Source: MAG-121220-bin8 sp964433845 (GTDB lineage: Bacteria; Bacteroidota; Bacteroidia; Flavobacteriales; Flavobacteriaceae). Taken from it: a stretch of 29,668 nt of DNA. The notes under the pieces are model-generated. The model was given only the letters and a program-made list of their open reading frames with translations. It did not search any database and was not told the DNA's origin. Below are positions 7,514 through 16,301 of this stretch, piece after piece; the first letter of the stretch is position 1, and the number at the start of each line of letters is the position of its first letter. The stretch spans positions 1 to 29,668 of the forward strand of contig CAYSTA010000022.1 in NCBI GenBank assembly GCA_964433845.1. Reading direction: 5' to 3'. A program made the position numbers and the translations under genes.

Positions 7514-8401
7514 TTAACCGTTTATTGCATTTACATCAGAAATCATTCCTGGAAGCATTCGTTTTAGCATATTTTCAATTCCATTCTTAAGTGTAACAGT
7601 TGAGGAAGGGCAACCACTGCAAGCGCCTTGTAAGATCACATTTACATTTTTAGTTTCTTTATCATATGATTGAAACAAAATATTTCCCCCATCAGAAGCC
7701 ACTGCTGGCTTAACATGTTGTTCAATTATTTCAATTATTTGTTTAGAAACATCGTCAATATTTTCAGGATTGACTTCAATTTGTTTGGAATTATTTTTAA
7801 AAAACTCTTCATAAATTAAAGTGTTTCCGTCTTGAATAAAAGTTCTAATAAACTCTCTGACATCCATAACATTTTCCTCCCAATTTGAATTGGATTTTTG
7901 AGTAATGGAAATAAAATTAAAATCTAAAAAAACTTCTTTAACAAATGGGAAACTAAATAATGATTGAGCTATGGGAGCATTTTCTGTTTCAGTATTATTT
8001 TTAAATTCATAAACATCATCAACAATTTTTTTATTAACTACAAATTTCATGACATTAGGATTTGGAGTGCTTTCAGCATAAACAGTAGTAGGCGAAAGTT
8101 TTTTTACATCATAGCTACTAACCGGTCCTCCATCATTAAGAAAATCTTGAATTTGATTACATAACTCATTTTGTACTTCCTCCCAATTGAGAATATTTAA
8201 TTTTTCTATATATACAGAACGTTTATTAAGAATTACTTTTTTTACAAACGGCAAGTAAAATATTTGTTTAATTAAAGGAAAATCTTTAGCCTCTTCAATT
8301 TTTTCAAATACAATTCTTTTATCAGATAAAAATTTATTTGAATAGAATTCTAACTCCTCCTCTCTACTAGTTTCTTTATATTTAATAATATGCTTCTCCA
8401 T
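7514..8401 (-). CDS. NifU/Nfu-family Fe-S cluster scaffold with two Nfu_N domains
   Basis: The 295-residue protein contains two N-terminal Nfu_N (PF08712-like) units, about 1-95 and 100-200. The second is recognised by AESTPNPNVMKFVVNK and the first is more diverged. A C-terminal NifU domain contains VKPAVASDGGNILF and the cluster-ligating CSGC (C261, C264) followed by PSSTVTLKNG. It should carry or deliver [4Fe-4S] clusters in the cytoplasm. The two-Nfu_N architecture and length are usual in Flavobacteriia. The start codon follows the murI stop with no gap (TAAATG on the minus strand), so it is the second gene of a murI operon. Confidence 0.92.
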   Translation of the reverse strand: MEKHIIKYKETSREEELEFYSNKFLSDKRIVFEKIEEAKDFPLIKQIFYLPFVKKVILNKRSVYIEKLNILNWEEVQNELCNQIQDFLNDGGPVSSYDVKKLSPTTVYAESTPNPNVMKFVVNKKIVDDVYEFKNNTETENAPIAQSLFSFPFVKEVFLDFNFISITQKSNSNWEENVMDVREFIRTFIQDGNTLIYEEFFKNNSKQIEVNPENIDDVSKQIIEIIEQHVKPAVASDGGNILFQSYDKETKNVNVILQGACSGCPSSTVTLKNGIENMLKRMLPGMISDVNAING

Positions 8402-9172
8402 TTAAATTAAGTTTATTGCAAATTTATTATTTAAAATCGTATTAAGTGATTTTGGAGATCCATTGCAATAAAATAAATATTTGACTTCAATCAAATTACT
8501 TTCTATATTATTTTTTTCAATTAATTTTTTTGTTTGCGTTGCAACAGCTTTCCCGCTATCTATTATTTTTATATTTTTTGGAATTAATGACCTTATAGTT
8601 TTAATTAATAATGGATAATGAGTACAGCCTAGCACAAGATGATCTATTCCTTTATCAACCATCGGCAACAAATATTTTTTTAATTTTTTTTCTATTTTGT
8701 CACCATCAAAAAATCCTTTTTCAATTAATTCAACTAGTCCCTCTGCATTTTGTTCAATTATATTAATATTTTTTGCATAGTCATTTACAGTATTACTAAA
8801 AAGTCTACTAGATAAAGTCCCTTTCGTTGCCAAAACACCAACCATTCCACTTTTTGTTTGTATTGCTGCAGGCTTTATTGCAGGTTCAATTCCAACAAAA
8901 GGAATTTTAAAATTAGACCTTAATTCTTCTATACTGTTTGTTGTCGCTGTATTACAAGCTACTACAATTAATTTACAACCATTATCAATTAAAAATCGAG
9001 TATTTTTTGAACTTAGTTTGTGAATTTTATCTTTTGATTTATTTCCATATGGGGAATTTAAATTATCCGATAGATAAATAATATTTTCGTTAGGTAAAAT
9101 TTTCTTTATAGAATTTAATATAGTAATACCTCCAATTCCTGAATCAAATATTCCTATAGGGGAGTTATTCAT
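8402..9172 (-). CDS. murI: Glutamate racemase
   Basis: The 256-residue enzyme converts L- to D-glutamate for peptidoglycan precursors. Family motifs are GIFDSGIGG (D10), SPYGNKS, VVACNTATTNS with catalytic C73, and LVLGCTHYPLL with C183 and H185. Length is slightly short but complete. It lies downstream of a strong hairpin terminator at 9187-9215 that separates it from the OmpH genes. No good promoter motif is visible in the short gap, so read-through may supply some transcript. The Nfu gene follows directly. Confidence 0.96.
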   Translation of the reverse strand: MNNSPIGIFDSGIGGITILNSIKKILPNENIIYLSDNLNSPYGNKSKDKIHKLSSKNTRFLIDNGCKLIVVACNTATTNSIEELRSNFKIPFVGIEPAIKPAAIQTKSGMVGVLATKGTLSSRLFSNTVNDYAKNINIIEQNAEGLVELIEKGFFDGDKIEKKLKKYLLPMVDKGIDHLVLGCTHYPLLIKTIRSLIPKNIKIIDSGKAVATQTKKLIEKNNIESNLIEVKYLFYCNGSPKSLNTILNNKFAINLI

Positions 9173-9186
9173 TAAATAAAAATAAA

Positions 9187-9215
9187 AAAACTACCTAAAA
9201 TTTTTAGGTAGTTTT
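9187..9215 (-). terminator. Rho-independent terminator after the OmpH gene pair
   Basis: AAAACTACCTAAAA pairs with TTTTAGGTAGTTTT around a tiny centre. On the minus strand the hairpin is followed by a T-run (TTTTTTTATTTTT), so it ends transcripts of the uppS-bamA-OmpH unit 28 bases after the last stop. The arms are symmetric and A/T-flanked on both sides, so it could also act on plus-strand transcripts. Confidence 0.8.
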
Positions 9216-9242
9216 ATATTATAAAAAGACTTCAACTGAATT

Positions 9243-9749
9243 TTAGAATCCTAACTCTACTTTTACTTCTTCCATTAAATCTTTTCCTCCAGCTAAAATT
9301 AAGCTCCCCCCTTCTGTAGCATCAATTACATAGTCAAATCCTTGTGCTTTAGCAACTTTTTGTATTGCAGCTTTTGCTTTGTCAATAAGAGGTTTTAACA
9401 AATCAGCTTGTTTTTTTTGAATATCTTGAGATGCAGTCTGTTGATATTGCTGAATATTTTGTTCCATTCCAGCTAGCTCTTTTTGACGAGCTTGATTCGT
9501 AACTTCAGTTTGATTTTGAGCATCTGCAGAATATGTTTGAAGTTTAGTTTGATATTCCTTCATAGAGGCTTCAATTTCTGTAGCGTAGGTTTTTTGAAGT
9601 TTTTCTAGTTGAGCCTGAGCTTCTTTAACTTCTGGCATTTCACTAATTAATGCTTGTGAATTAATATGAGCAACTTTGCTTTGTGCACTCATTGTAATAA
9701 CAGCAAATAAAAATAAAATAGTACTTGATAATGTTTTAAAAGTTTTCAT
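9243..9749 (-). CDS. OmpH/Skp-family periplasmic chaperone (second, short copy)
   Basis: The 168-residue protein has a signal peptide (MKTFKTLSSTILFLFAVITM, cleavage after SA before QSKVA). The OmpH opening VAHINSQALISEMPEV follows, then a long coiled-coil (about 45-120) and the terminal strand FDYVIDATEGGSLILAGG. Skp-like trimers hold unfolded outer-membrane proteins on the way to BamA, which is encoded two genes upstream. Its ATG overlaps the stop of the longer OmpH gene by 4 bases (ATGA), implying coupled translation. A terminator follows its stop. Confidence 0.93.
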   Translation of the reverse strand: MKTFKTLSSTILFLFAVITMSAQSKVAHINSQALISEMPEVKEAQAQLEKLQKTYATEIEASMKEYQTKLQTYSADAQNQTEVTNQARQKELAGMEQNIQQYQQTASQDIQKKQADLLKPLIDKAKAAIQKVAKAQGFDYVIDATEGGSLILAGGKDLMEEVKVELGF

Positions 9750-10492
9750 TTTTTAGTTTTCTTTTTTTTCCTTAATTCTAAAAGACTATCTCTTCTTTTT
9801 TGATAGGCTTTTCTTTTTTCATCTCTTTGCTTCAAAAGTAATTCTCTTTTAACTTTTACTTCTTCAGCTTTTTTGGCCTTTTTTTCTTCTAATAATTTTT
9901 GTTTAGCTTCATATTCAGAATTGACTTTTTCATCGTCAAATTCTAGTTTAAGCTTTTCAAGTTTTTCTGTTCTTAGAATACTTTTTAAAACCAGATCGCT
10001 AATATCGTATTTTTTTTCGGAATAAAATAGAATTGCATCAGCAGATTGATCAAAAATTTTATCAAACTTTTTTTGCTTAGAGATAGTTTCTACAACATTT
10101 AGAACTTGATCTTGTATTGGCCTAATAAGCAATAGTTCTTGTGTTACCCAATCTCCATTTACTCCAAATCGTTTTATTTGGTAATCATTAAGTTGTTTTT
10201 CTTCAAATTCAATTTCTGATTCTCTATCTTCAATAATATCATATGTTAGAAGTGGTCTTTCAATTTCTAAACTATCTTTAAGTACTTTTATTTCAGCCTT
10301 TATTTCTTCAATTTCTTTTTTCCATTTCCCTATCTTTTCCTCTAATTGAGCATTTGCTGTTTTGTAATCTTCCATTTGAGAAAGAATATATTCCATGTTT
10401 ATATAACCAATTCTTTCGGTTTTTTGTGAAAAAGAATAATTTACAGTTAAAAAACAGATAATTAAGAGATATAGAAAAGAAAATCTATTCAT
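9746..10492 (-). CDS. OmpH/Skp-family protein with extended charged tail (first, long copy)
   Basis: The 248-residue protein has a signal peptide (to about residue 22, NYSFSQ) and the OmpH opening RIGYINMEYILSQMEDYKTA, then a coiled-coil and the strand KKFDKIFDQSADAILFYSEK (about 145-165). Unlike its neighbour it continues for about 80 more residues with a strongly charged Lys/Glu/Arg helix ending RKKKKTKK, about 80 residues longer than a standard Skp. It lies 32 bases after the bamA stop and overlaps the shorter paralogue by 4 bases. It is likely a second periplasmic chaperone for outer-membrane protein assembly. The role of the tail is unknown. Confidence 0.9.
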   Translation of the reverse strand: MNRFSFLYLLIICFLTVNYSFSQKTERIGYINMEYILSQMEDYKTANAQLEEKIGKWKKEIEEIKAEIKVLKDSLEIERPLLTYDIIEDRESEIEFEEKQLNDYQIKRFGVNGDWVTQELLLIRPIQDQVLNVVETISKQKKFDKIFDQSADAILFYSEKKYDISDLVLKSILRTEKLEKLKLEFDDEKVNSEYEAKQKLLEEKKAKKAEEVKVKRELLLKQRDEKRKAYQKRRDSLLELRKKKKTKK

Positions 10493-10524
10493 TTATATAA
10501 TTTAGTTTATATAACGTAATAATT

Positions 10525-13080
10525 CTAAAATTGTTGTCCTATTACAAAGTGCGTTTCCCATCCATGAGCGGAAAGCTCTCCGCCGTAAGGGTTGTCTAAT
10601 CCATAACCGAAGTCAATACCTAATAATCCAAATGCAGGCATAAATATTCTAATTCCAAGCCCAAGAGACCTTTTACCATAAAAAGGGTTAAATTCTCTAA
10701 AACTATTAAAACCATCTCCTGACTCTAAAAATGTTAGGGCAAAGATCGATGCAGAGGGTTTAAGAGTTATAGGATACCTTAATTCTATAGAAAACTTATT
10801 ATATATAGTAGAACCATCTTGATTAGAAAGAGATTGATTAGGGTAACCTCTTAAGCTAACAGTTTCCCTTCCATCCATAGCATATTGAGACATTCCATCT
10901 CCCCCCAAAAAGAATCTATCAAATGGAATTATTCCCCTATCCTGATTATACGCACCTAAGAATCCAAACTCAGCATGCGTTTTCAAAACAAACTTATCTA
11001 TTATTCTAGTGTACCAGCTTCCTTTAAAGTTTATTTTATAAAATTCTAACCATTTGTATTTTTCCTGATCAATTTTAGCTTGATTTGGTGTGCCATCATT
11101 ATTTTGAAATTCTGATTGGTTTTCTAAATCGGCATAATCAACACCATTAAACAAAGAGTATGGCAAAGTAAATTTTCCTTTTAATTCAAACATCGATCCA
11201 CCCATTGGAAAAACAGGATTGGTATAGGTGTTATTTCTAGTTAAAGCTGCAGTATACGAAATGTTATGAGACTTACCATCCCCAAATGTAAAAAGGCCAG
11301 TATAATAGTTATTCATATCATAAAATTGATAACTAAGTGCTTGAGAAAATACAAAATAATCGTCAGGCACTCTTAATCTTTTAGCTAAACCAACTGTAAG
11401 TCCAGATATTTTAAAATATTGATTTTTATTAGCTTGACCTGTATAATAATCGTATCTAAATTGTTTCGTTTGAGAAATAGAAAAAGAAAATTGAGTAGGT
11501 TCTTTTCCACCTAGCCATGGGTCAGAAAAAGAAAAACTTTGTGTACTATAAAATCGATTTGCCTGAAGTCTTAAAGATAAGCTTTGACCATCTCCCATTG
11601 GAACAGGCTTATAGGCCGCCTTATTTTTAAGTCCTCTCACAGAAAAATTATTAAATGATAAACCTAATGTTCCAATAAATCCACCACCACCATAGCCTCC
11701 TTGTAATTCAACCTGGCTAGCTCCTTTTTCAACTAAACCATATTGAATATCAACTGTTCCATTGTTTGGATCTACATTTTTAAAATCAGGACTTATTTGT
11801 TCAGCATCAAAAAACCCCATTTGCCCAAGTTCCCGCACTGTTCTTACGACTTTATCTTTACTATAAAGTTCACCAGGCTTACTTCTTAGTTCTCTATATA
11901 TTACATGATCATTAGTTCTAGTATTACCAACAACGGAAATTTTATTAAAGTATGCTGGCTTACCTTCAATTATTCTAATCTCAAAATTAATAGTATCATT
12001 CTTGGCAGAGACTTCAACTGGATTTATAGAAGAGAATAAGTAACCATTGTTTTGATATTGATTTGTTAAATCATCTCCATCAGGCTTAGTGTTGTCAGCA
12101 ATTCTCTTTTTTAATAAGACTCCATTATAGGTGTCCCCAGTATATAAACCTAATACGTTTGCTAAGTAATTATCACTGTATACAGTGTTCCCTAAAAAAG
12201 ATATTTTTCCAAAATAATATTTATTTCCTTCTTCAATATCAAGATTAACAGTAATATTTTTTTTGTCAATTATTACAGAATCTTTAGTTATTCTAGCATC
12301 CCTATACCCCTTTTCTTTGTAAAAATCTAGAATAGAAGTTAAATCTTCTTTATAATCCTTTTCAATAAATTTTGATTTTTTCCAAAACCTCCCCAAGAAT
12401 TTAGTCTTGGTTTTTTTCATTTGTTTTTTTAGCTTCTTAGATTTAAAAATTTCATTTCCAACAAAATTGATTTTATCAATTTTTACCCTGTCTCCTAAAT
12501 CTACATGAATAAGCATTTTACTGTAATTAACATCAACTGTATCAGCTTTAACATCTATTGAAACTTTAGTATTTAAAAAACCATCTTTTTTATATTTATT
12601 TACAATATAATTTCTCGTAGTTTTTAAAAAATTTTGTGTGATTTTTTTTCCTTTTTTGAGCTCTGTTTCAGAAACAATAGTTTCTATTTTAGATTTTTTT
12701 AATCCAGTAATTTTATATTCTGAAAGCGTAGGTAATTCTTCTATTACTATTTCTATGCTAGCTTTTTTACCATCAATATTTTTTAGATAAAAATTGATAT
12801 CACTAAAAAGATCTAATTTCCATAATTTATTAATTATTGCACTGATTTCTTCACCAGGAATTCTTACTTTTTGTCCTTTTCTTAAACCAGTATAGGCTAC
12901 AACTGTTTGTTCATTAAAACTTTTTAATCCTGAAACAGAAATTTCTTCAAGAATGTATTCATTACCTTTTATAAATGACTTTTCTTGAGCAGTTATTGAA
13001 AAGCTTAACATTAAAACTAAAACTAGTAAATGCTTTTTTAAAATATGTAAAAAGAATCGTTTCAATTTATTTTTCTTCAT
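10525..13080 (-). CDS. bamA: Outer-membrane protein assembly factor BamA
   Basis: The 851-residue protein inserts beta-barrels into the outer membrane. A signal peptide (KKHLLVLVLMLSFSITAQ) is followed by five POTRA repeats (about 25-430, e.g. ISVSGLKSFNEQTVVAYTGL and ISVVGNTRTNDHVIYRELRS) and a 16-strand Omp85 barrel. The barrel includes the RGYP-type loop segment SLRGYPNQSLS and ends on the usual phenylalanine (HFVIGQQF). I chose the ATG at 13080, giving MKKNKLKRFF. The longer frame from 13194 adds residues that only repeat the uppS 3' end in another frame and would precede the signal peptide. With this start the gene overlaps uppS by 14 bases. Confidence 0.95.
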   Translation of the reverse strand: MKKNKLKRFFLHILKKHLLVLVLMLSFSITAQEKSFIKGNEYILEEISVSGLKSFNEQTVVAYTGLRKGQKVRIPGEEISAIINKLWKLDLFSDINFYLKNIDGKKASIEIVIEELPTLSEYKITGLKKSKIETIVSETELKKGKKITQNFLKTTRNYIVNKYKKDGFLNTKVSIDVKADTVDVNYSKMLIHVDLGDRVKIDKINFVGNEIFKSKKLKKQMKKTKTKFLGRFWKKSKFIEKDYKEDLTSILDFYKEKGYRDARITKDSVIIDKKNITVNLDIEEGNKYYFGKISFLGNTVYSDNYLANVLGLYTGDTYNGVLLKKRIADNTKPDGDDLTNQYQNNGYLFSSINPVEVSAKNDTINFEIRIIEGKPAYFNKISVVGNTRTNDHVIYRELRSKPGELYSKDKVVRTVRELGQMGFFDAEQISPDFKNVDPNNGTVDIQYGLVEKGASQVELQGGYGGGGFIGTLGLSFNNFSVRGLKNKAAYKPVPMGDGQSLSLRLQANRFYSTQSFSFSDPWLGGKEPTQFSFSISQTKQFRYDYYTGQANKNQYFKISGLTVGLAKRLRVPDDYFVFSQALSYQFYDMNNYYTGLFTFGDGKSHNISYTAALTRNNTYTNPVFPMGGSMFELKGKFTLPYSLFNGVDYADLENQSEFQNNDGTPNQAKIDQEKYKWLEFYKINFKGSWYTRIIDKFVLKTHAEFGFLGAYNQDRGIIPFDRFFLGGDGMSQYAMDGRETVSLRGYPNQSLSNQDGSTIYNKFSIELRYPITLKPSASIFALTFLESGDGFNSFREFNPFYGKRSLGLGIRIFMPAFGLLGIDFGYGLDNPYGGELSAHGWETHFVIGQQF

Positions 13081-13798
13081 TAATTGTTCCAAATCTTCTT
13101 TCCCTTTTCTGATAACTAATAATTGCATTAAAAAAATCTTCTTTCCTAAAATCTGGCCAAAGAATATCAGTAAAGTAAAGTTCTGCATAGGCAATTTGCC
13201 ATAATAAAAAGTTACTTATTCTATATTCTCCTCCCGTTCTGATCAAAAGATCTACGTTTGGCAAATTTCGGGTGTAAAGATGCTCATTTATTATCTTTTC
13301 ATCAATTTTTTCTTCAGAAATTAAGTTATTTTTAACTTTATTAGAAATATTTTTAACAGCTTTACTTAATTCTTGTCTTGATCCATAGCTTATTGCCAGA
13401 GTTAAAGTAAGTTTTTTGTTGTTAGAAGTTTTAATAATAACTTCTGTAAGTTTTTCTTTAGATTTTAAATTTAGGGTATCTAAATTTCCAACTGCACAAA
13501 GTTTTATACCATTTTCCATTAGACTTGAAAACTCTTTTTCCAAAGAATTTACTAGTAAATTCATTAAAGCCTCAACCTCTATTTTGGGTCTTTTCCAATT
13601 TTCCATCGAAAAAACATATAGAGTTATATTTTTTACTCCAATTTCAATTGATCCATAAATGCATTCTTTTACTGATTTTGTTCCATTTTTATGGCCAAAT
13701 ATTCTTTTCTTTCCAATTTTTTTTGCCCACCTACCATTTCCATCCATAATAATGGCAACATGATTAGGAATGTTAGATTGTAAGATTTCTTTTTTCAA
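13067..13798 (-). CDS. uppS: Isoprenyl transferase (undecaprenyl diphosphate synthase)
   Basis: The 243-residue cis-prenyltransferase makes the C55 lipid carrier for peptidoglycan and other wall glycans from farnesyl diphosphate and isopentenyl diphosphate. Motifs are HVAIIMDGNGRWA with catalytic D19 and phosphate-binding N21-G22-R23, the following FGHKNG, and the C-terminal DLLIRTGGEYRISNFLLWQ plus AYAELYFTD. Length is normal. It is 6 bases downstream of the DUF6089 gene and overlaps bamA by 14 bases, so lipid carrier, barrel assembly and chaperones appear to be one transcript. Confidence 0.97.
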   Translation of the reverse strand: MKKEILQSNIPNHVAIIMDGNGRWAKKIGKKRIFGHKNGTKSVKECIYGSIEIGVKNITLYVFSMENWKRPKIEVEALMNLLVNSLEKEFSSLMENGIKLCAVGNLDTLNLKSKEKLTEVIIKTSNNKKLTLTLAISYGSRQELSKAVKNISNKVKNNLISEEKIDEKIINEHLYTRNLPNVDLLIRTGGEYRISNFLLWQIAYAELYFTDILWPDFRKEDFFNAIISYQKRERRFGTINEEK

Positions 13799-13804
13799 AT
13801 TAAT

Positions 13805-14557
13805 TTAATTTGGGCAATAACATGGTTCAAAACCAAAAATATAAGTTAATGTAAATCCAGTGAAAACATACCAATCCTGACTAAGATTACTACCAAAAGC
13901 TTTTTGGGAATATAGTTCCATGTTTTTATATTGAGGATAGCTTCCATCTAAATTGTCTGTAAAAGTATGTTTCGCTGAAATCTCAAATCCAACTACAAAA
14001 TCCCGAAGAGGCTTAATTTTATAACCTACAGTAATTGGAATGGAAAAGGTAGAGTTTTCTCCATATTTTCTAGCTGTAGATACATCTTTTGGATAATGAA
14101 GAGCGTTATATCTTAAGTAGTTTATTCCAGTATGAATATATGGGGACATTTGAAATTGATCATTTTTTAAATCAAATTCAAAAAAATTAAAATCTATTCC
14201 TAATCCAAATTCAGCAGAAATTTGATTTTCAAAACTTTTACCTCTTTGTTTTCTATATGCAGCACTATTTGGCCATAAATCATTACTAGCAATTTTAGCG
14301 TAGTTAAATTGAACTCTTCCAGCTATTCTATTAGTAAAATTTTTTCTATAAAGAATTCCAAAAACAGTTTTTGTTGATTTATCTAAATCCCATATCTTCA
14401 AAACGGAACTTTTATATTTTAATGGATCTATATATGTCGTTGGCCCAACATCTCCAATATAATTTGTAGCTCCAAAAAAAATTCCTATCTCATTATTTTG
14501 AGATAAGGAGTTAAATGAAATAAAAAATGTAATTATATATAAGAGATTTTTATTCAT
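13805..14557 (-). CDS. DUF6089-family outer-membrane beta-barrel protein
   Basis: The 250-residue protein has a signal peptide (to about LSQ, residue 19) followed by alternating hydrophobic/polar strands from NEIGIFFGATNYIGDVGP onward. It ends in WYVFTGFTLTYIFGFEPCYC, with a Cys pair at the very end. I recognise it by its opening and by its place next to nadK and uppS, where Flavobacteriia carry a DUF6089 gene. No biochemical role is known to me. It is probably a small barrel in the outer membrane. It is preceded by an exact -7 element and followed after 6 bases by uppS. Confidence 0.8.
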   Translation of the reverse strand: MNKNLLYIITFFISFNSLSQNNEIGIFFGATNYIGDVGPTTYIDPLKYKSSVLKIWDLDKSTKTVFGILYRKNFTNRIAGRVQFNYAKIASNDLWPNSAAYRKQRGKSFENQISAEFGLGIDFNFFEFDLKNDQFQMSPYIHTGINYLRYNALHYPKDVSTARKYGENSTFSIPITVGYKIKPLRDFVVGFEISAKHTFTDNLDGSYPQYKNMELYSQKAFGSNLSQDWYVFTGFTLTYIFGFEPCYCPN

Positions 14558-14567
14558 ATTTAATGCA

Positions 14568-14575
14568 CAAATATA
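14568..14575 (-). promoter_or_regulatory. Candidate -7 promoter element TATATTTG for the DUF6089-uppS-bamA-OmpH unit
   Basis: On the minus strand TATATTTG matches TAnnTTTG exactly and lies 10 bases before the DUF6089 ATG, in the 64-base gap after nadK. This implies a very short leader. No clear -33 element is seen. It would let the envelope operon be expressed independently of nadK. Confidence 0.5.
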
Positions 14576-14621
14576 AACAAACCAGCCTCTAATGAACTGA
14601 AAAATATTATTAAATATGATT

Positions 14622-15506
14622 TTATAAATTTCTTTTATCTTCTCCCCAAAGAAGTTTTTTTCTTAACGTTTTATAAAAGTTGTCTTGAGACAAATGTGCT
14701 ATTCTAATTTTAAAATTTGCTTTTTTTATTTTTATTAGAGTACCATTTTTTAACGATATTATTCTAGAATCAAGAGATAATAAATGAAATTTTTCTCTTC
14801 CAGAAACTGATAAAACAATTTCTGTATTATCAGAGATAATTATTGGCCTAGCATTTAAATTATGAGGAGCTATTGGTGTAAGAGCAATAGTCTGACTTTG
14901 AGGGCTAATAATTGGACCACCACAACTTAATGAATATCCCGTAGATCCAGTTGGAGTAGATACTATTAATCCATCCGCCCAATAAGAATTTAAATATTCT
15001 CCATTTAGATTTGTTTTGATTTTTATCATTGAGGTTGTATTTTTTCTTCCTACAGTAACTTCGTTCAATGCAAAATTAAAATCAGTGTTTTCTTTTTCTA
15101 AATCAAAATGAACTTCTAGCAAGGTTCTTTCTTCAACTTGAAATTCACGCTTTATTATTTTTTCTAAATCAGCTTTTAATAAATCTTGGTTTAGAGTTGC
15201 TAGAAATCCTAGTTTACCTGTATTTATCCCAATAATAGGAATTCCCAAATCTCTAACAAATGTGATGGATCTTAAAAGAGTACCATCTCCACCAATGGTT
15301 ATCATTAAATCAAATGAATTGTCTAAATCTTTATTAGATGAAAATGTTTTATAGTCAAATTTTAAATTAGAATCTTTACTTAAGAGCTTATTAAATTCGT
15401 TTTCTATATAAAAATCAATACTATATTTATTTCTTAAATCAAAAAGATCAAATAAAATGGAATGGGTATATTTTCCTGCATGTTGACTGTATATAGCAAT
15501 TTTCAT
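14622..15506 (-). CDS. nadK: NAD kinase
   Basis: The 294-residue cytoplasmic enzyme phosphorylates NAD+ to NADP+. The N-terminal Rossmann-like part starts KIAIYSQHAGKYT and carries the catalytic GGDGTLL (72-78, D74). The C-terminal beta-sandwich has TPTGSTGYSLSCGGPI and SLDSRIISL. Length is standard. It is divergent from pdxJ across 66 bases, and a -7-like motif occurs there only on the pdxJ strand. Confidence 0.96.
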   Translation of the reverse strand: MKIAIYSQHAGKYTHSILFDLFDLRNKYSIDFYIENEFNKLLSKDSNLKFDYKTFSSNKDLDNSFDLMITIGGDGTLLRSITFVRDLGIPIIGINTGKLGFLATLNQDLLKADLEKIIKREFQVEERTLLEVHFDLEKENTDFNFALNEVTVGRKNTTSMIKIKTNLNGEYLNSYWADGLIVSTPTGSTGYSLSCGGPIISPQSQTIALTPIAPHNLNARPIIISDNTEIVLSVSGREKFHLLSLDSRIISLKNGTLIKIKKANFKIRIAHLSQDNFYKTLRKKLLWGEDKRNL

Positions 15507-15567
15507 TTTCTAGAAGAATTCTATTGCAAATTATTAAAAAAAAGAGAACCCAGCGCTTAAAAGTTTG

Positions 15568-15575
15568 TATTTTTG
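15568..15575 (+). promoter_or_regulatory. Candidate -7 promoter element TATTTTTG for pdxJ
   Basis: TATTTTTG matches TAnnTTTG exactly. Its last three bases are the upstream in-frame TTG at 15573, so transcription would start after that codon and translation would need the TTG at 15588. No -33 TTTG is found at usual spacing. Confidence 0.4.
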
Positions 15576-15587
15576 AAAAAAAAGAAA

Positions 15588-16301
15588 TTGGTCAAATTAA
15601 GTGTAAATATTAATAAGATTGCGACCCTAAGAAATGCTAGAGGAGGAAACACTCCAAATTTGCTTAAAATGGCGTCAGACATTCAATCATATGGAGCAGA
15701 CGGCATTACTATTCATCCCAGACCTGATGAAAGGCATATTACATATGATGATGCTAACGAACTACCTAAAGTTATTTACAAGGAGTTTAATATAGAGGGT
15801 AATCCAATAGATAAATTTGTTAATCTTGTTTGTAAAATTAAACCAACTCAAGTAACTCTCGTGCCAGATGCAGTTGATGTAATTACATCTAATTCTGGAT
15901 GGGATACAATAAAAAATAAGAGCTTTTTAAAAGATGTTGTTTCTGAATTTAAAAATAATGGAATAAGAACATCTCTTTTTGTTGATCCAAATTTAAAATT
16001 TATTGAAGCGGCAAAAGAAACAGGAGTTGATAGAATAGAATTATATACTGAGTCTTATGCTACTAATTTTGAAAAAGGAAATTTGCAAGAGATAAATTAT
16101 TATATAGAATCCTCTTTACTGGCTAACAAACTACAATTGGGGATAAATGCTGGACATGACTTAAATCTTCAAAACATTCATTACTTTACATCTCGTATGC
16201 CATTCTTAGATGAAGTATCGATAGGTCATGCAATAATTTCAGAATCTTTGTATTTGGGAATTGAAAATGTAGTGAATTTATATTTACAAAAAATGAATTA
16301 A
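15588..16301 (+). CDS. pdxJ: Pyridoxine 5'-phosphate synthase
   Basis: The enzyme condenses 1-deoxy-D-xylulose 5-phosphate with 3-amino-2-oxopropyl phosphate to pyridoxine 5'-phosphate, the last step of the DXP-dependent vitamin B6 route. Conserved stretches are LSVNINKIATLRNARGGN, DGITIHPRPDERHI, VTLVPD, and INAGHDLNLQN, with EVSIGHAIISESL near the end. There is no ATG near the N-terminus. The frame could open at TTG 15573 or TTG 15588. I prefer 15588 (237 residues, start VKLSVNIN) because it matches where family members begin and because 15573 falls in a -7-like element. The stop overlaps the next ATG (TAATG). Confidence 0.93.
   Translation: MVKLSVNINKIATLRNARGGNTPNLLKMASDIQSYGADGITIHPRPDERHITYDDANELPKVIYKEFNIEGNPIDKFVNLVCKIKPTQVTLVPDAVDVITSNSGWDTIKNKSFLKDVVSEFKNNGIRTSLFVDPNLKFIEAAKETGVDRIELYTESYATNFEKGNLQEINYYIESSLLANKLQLGINAGHDLNLQNIHYFTSRMPFLDEVSIGHAIISESLYLGIENVVNLYLQKMN

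Noticed and set aside
13081..13194. N-terminal extension of BamA (start at 13194)
   Set aside because: The extra 38 residues lie wholly within uppS in another frame and precede a good signal peptide that begins at the ATG at 13080.
13416..13749. Two plus-strand frames (80 and 74 codons) opposite uppS
   Set aside because: Shadows of the uppS coding strand, with no motifs, start context or neighbours to support them.
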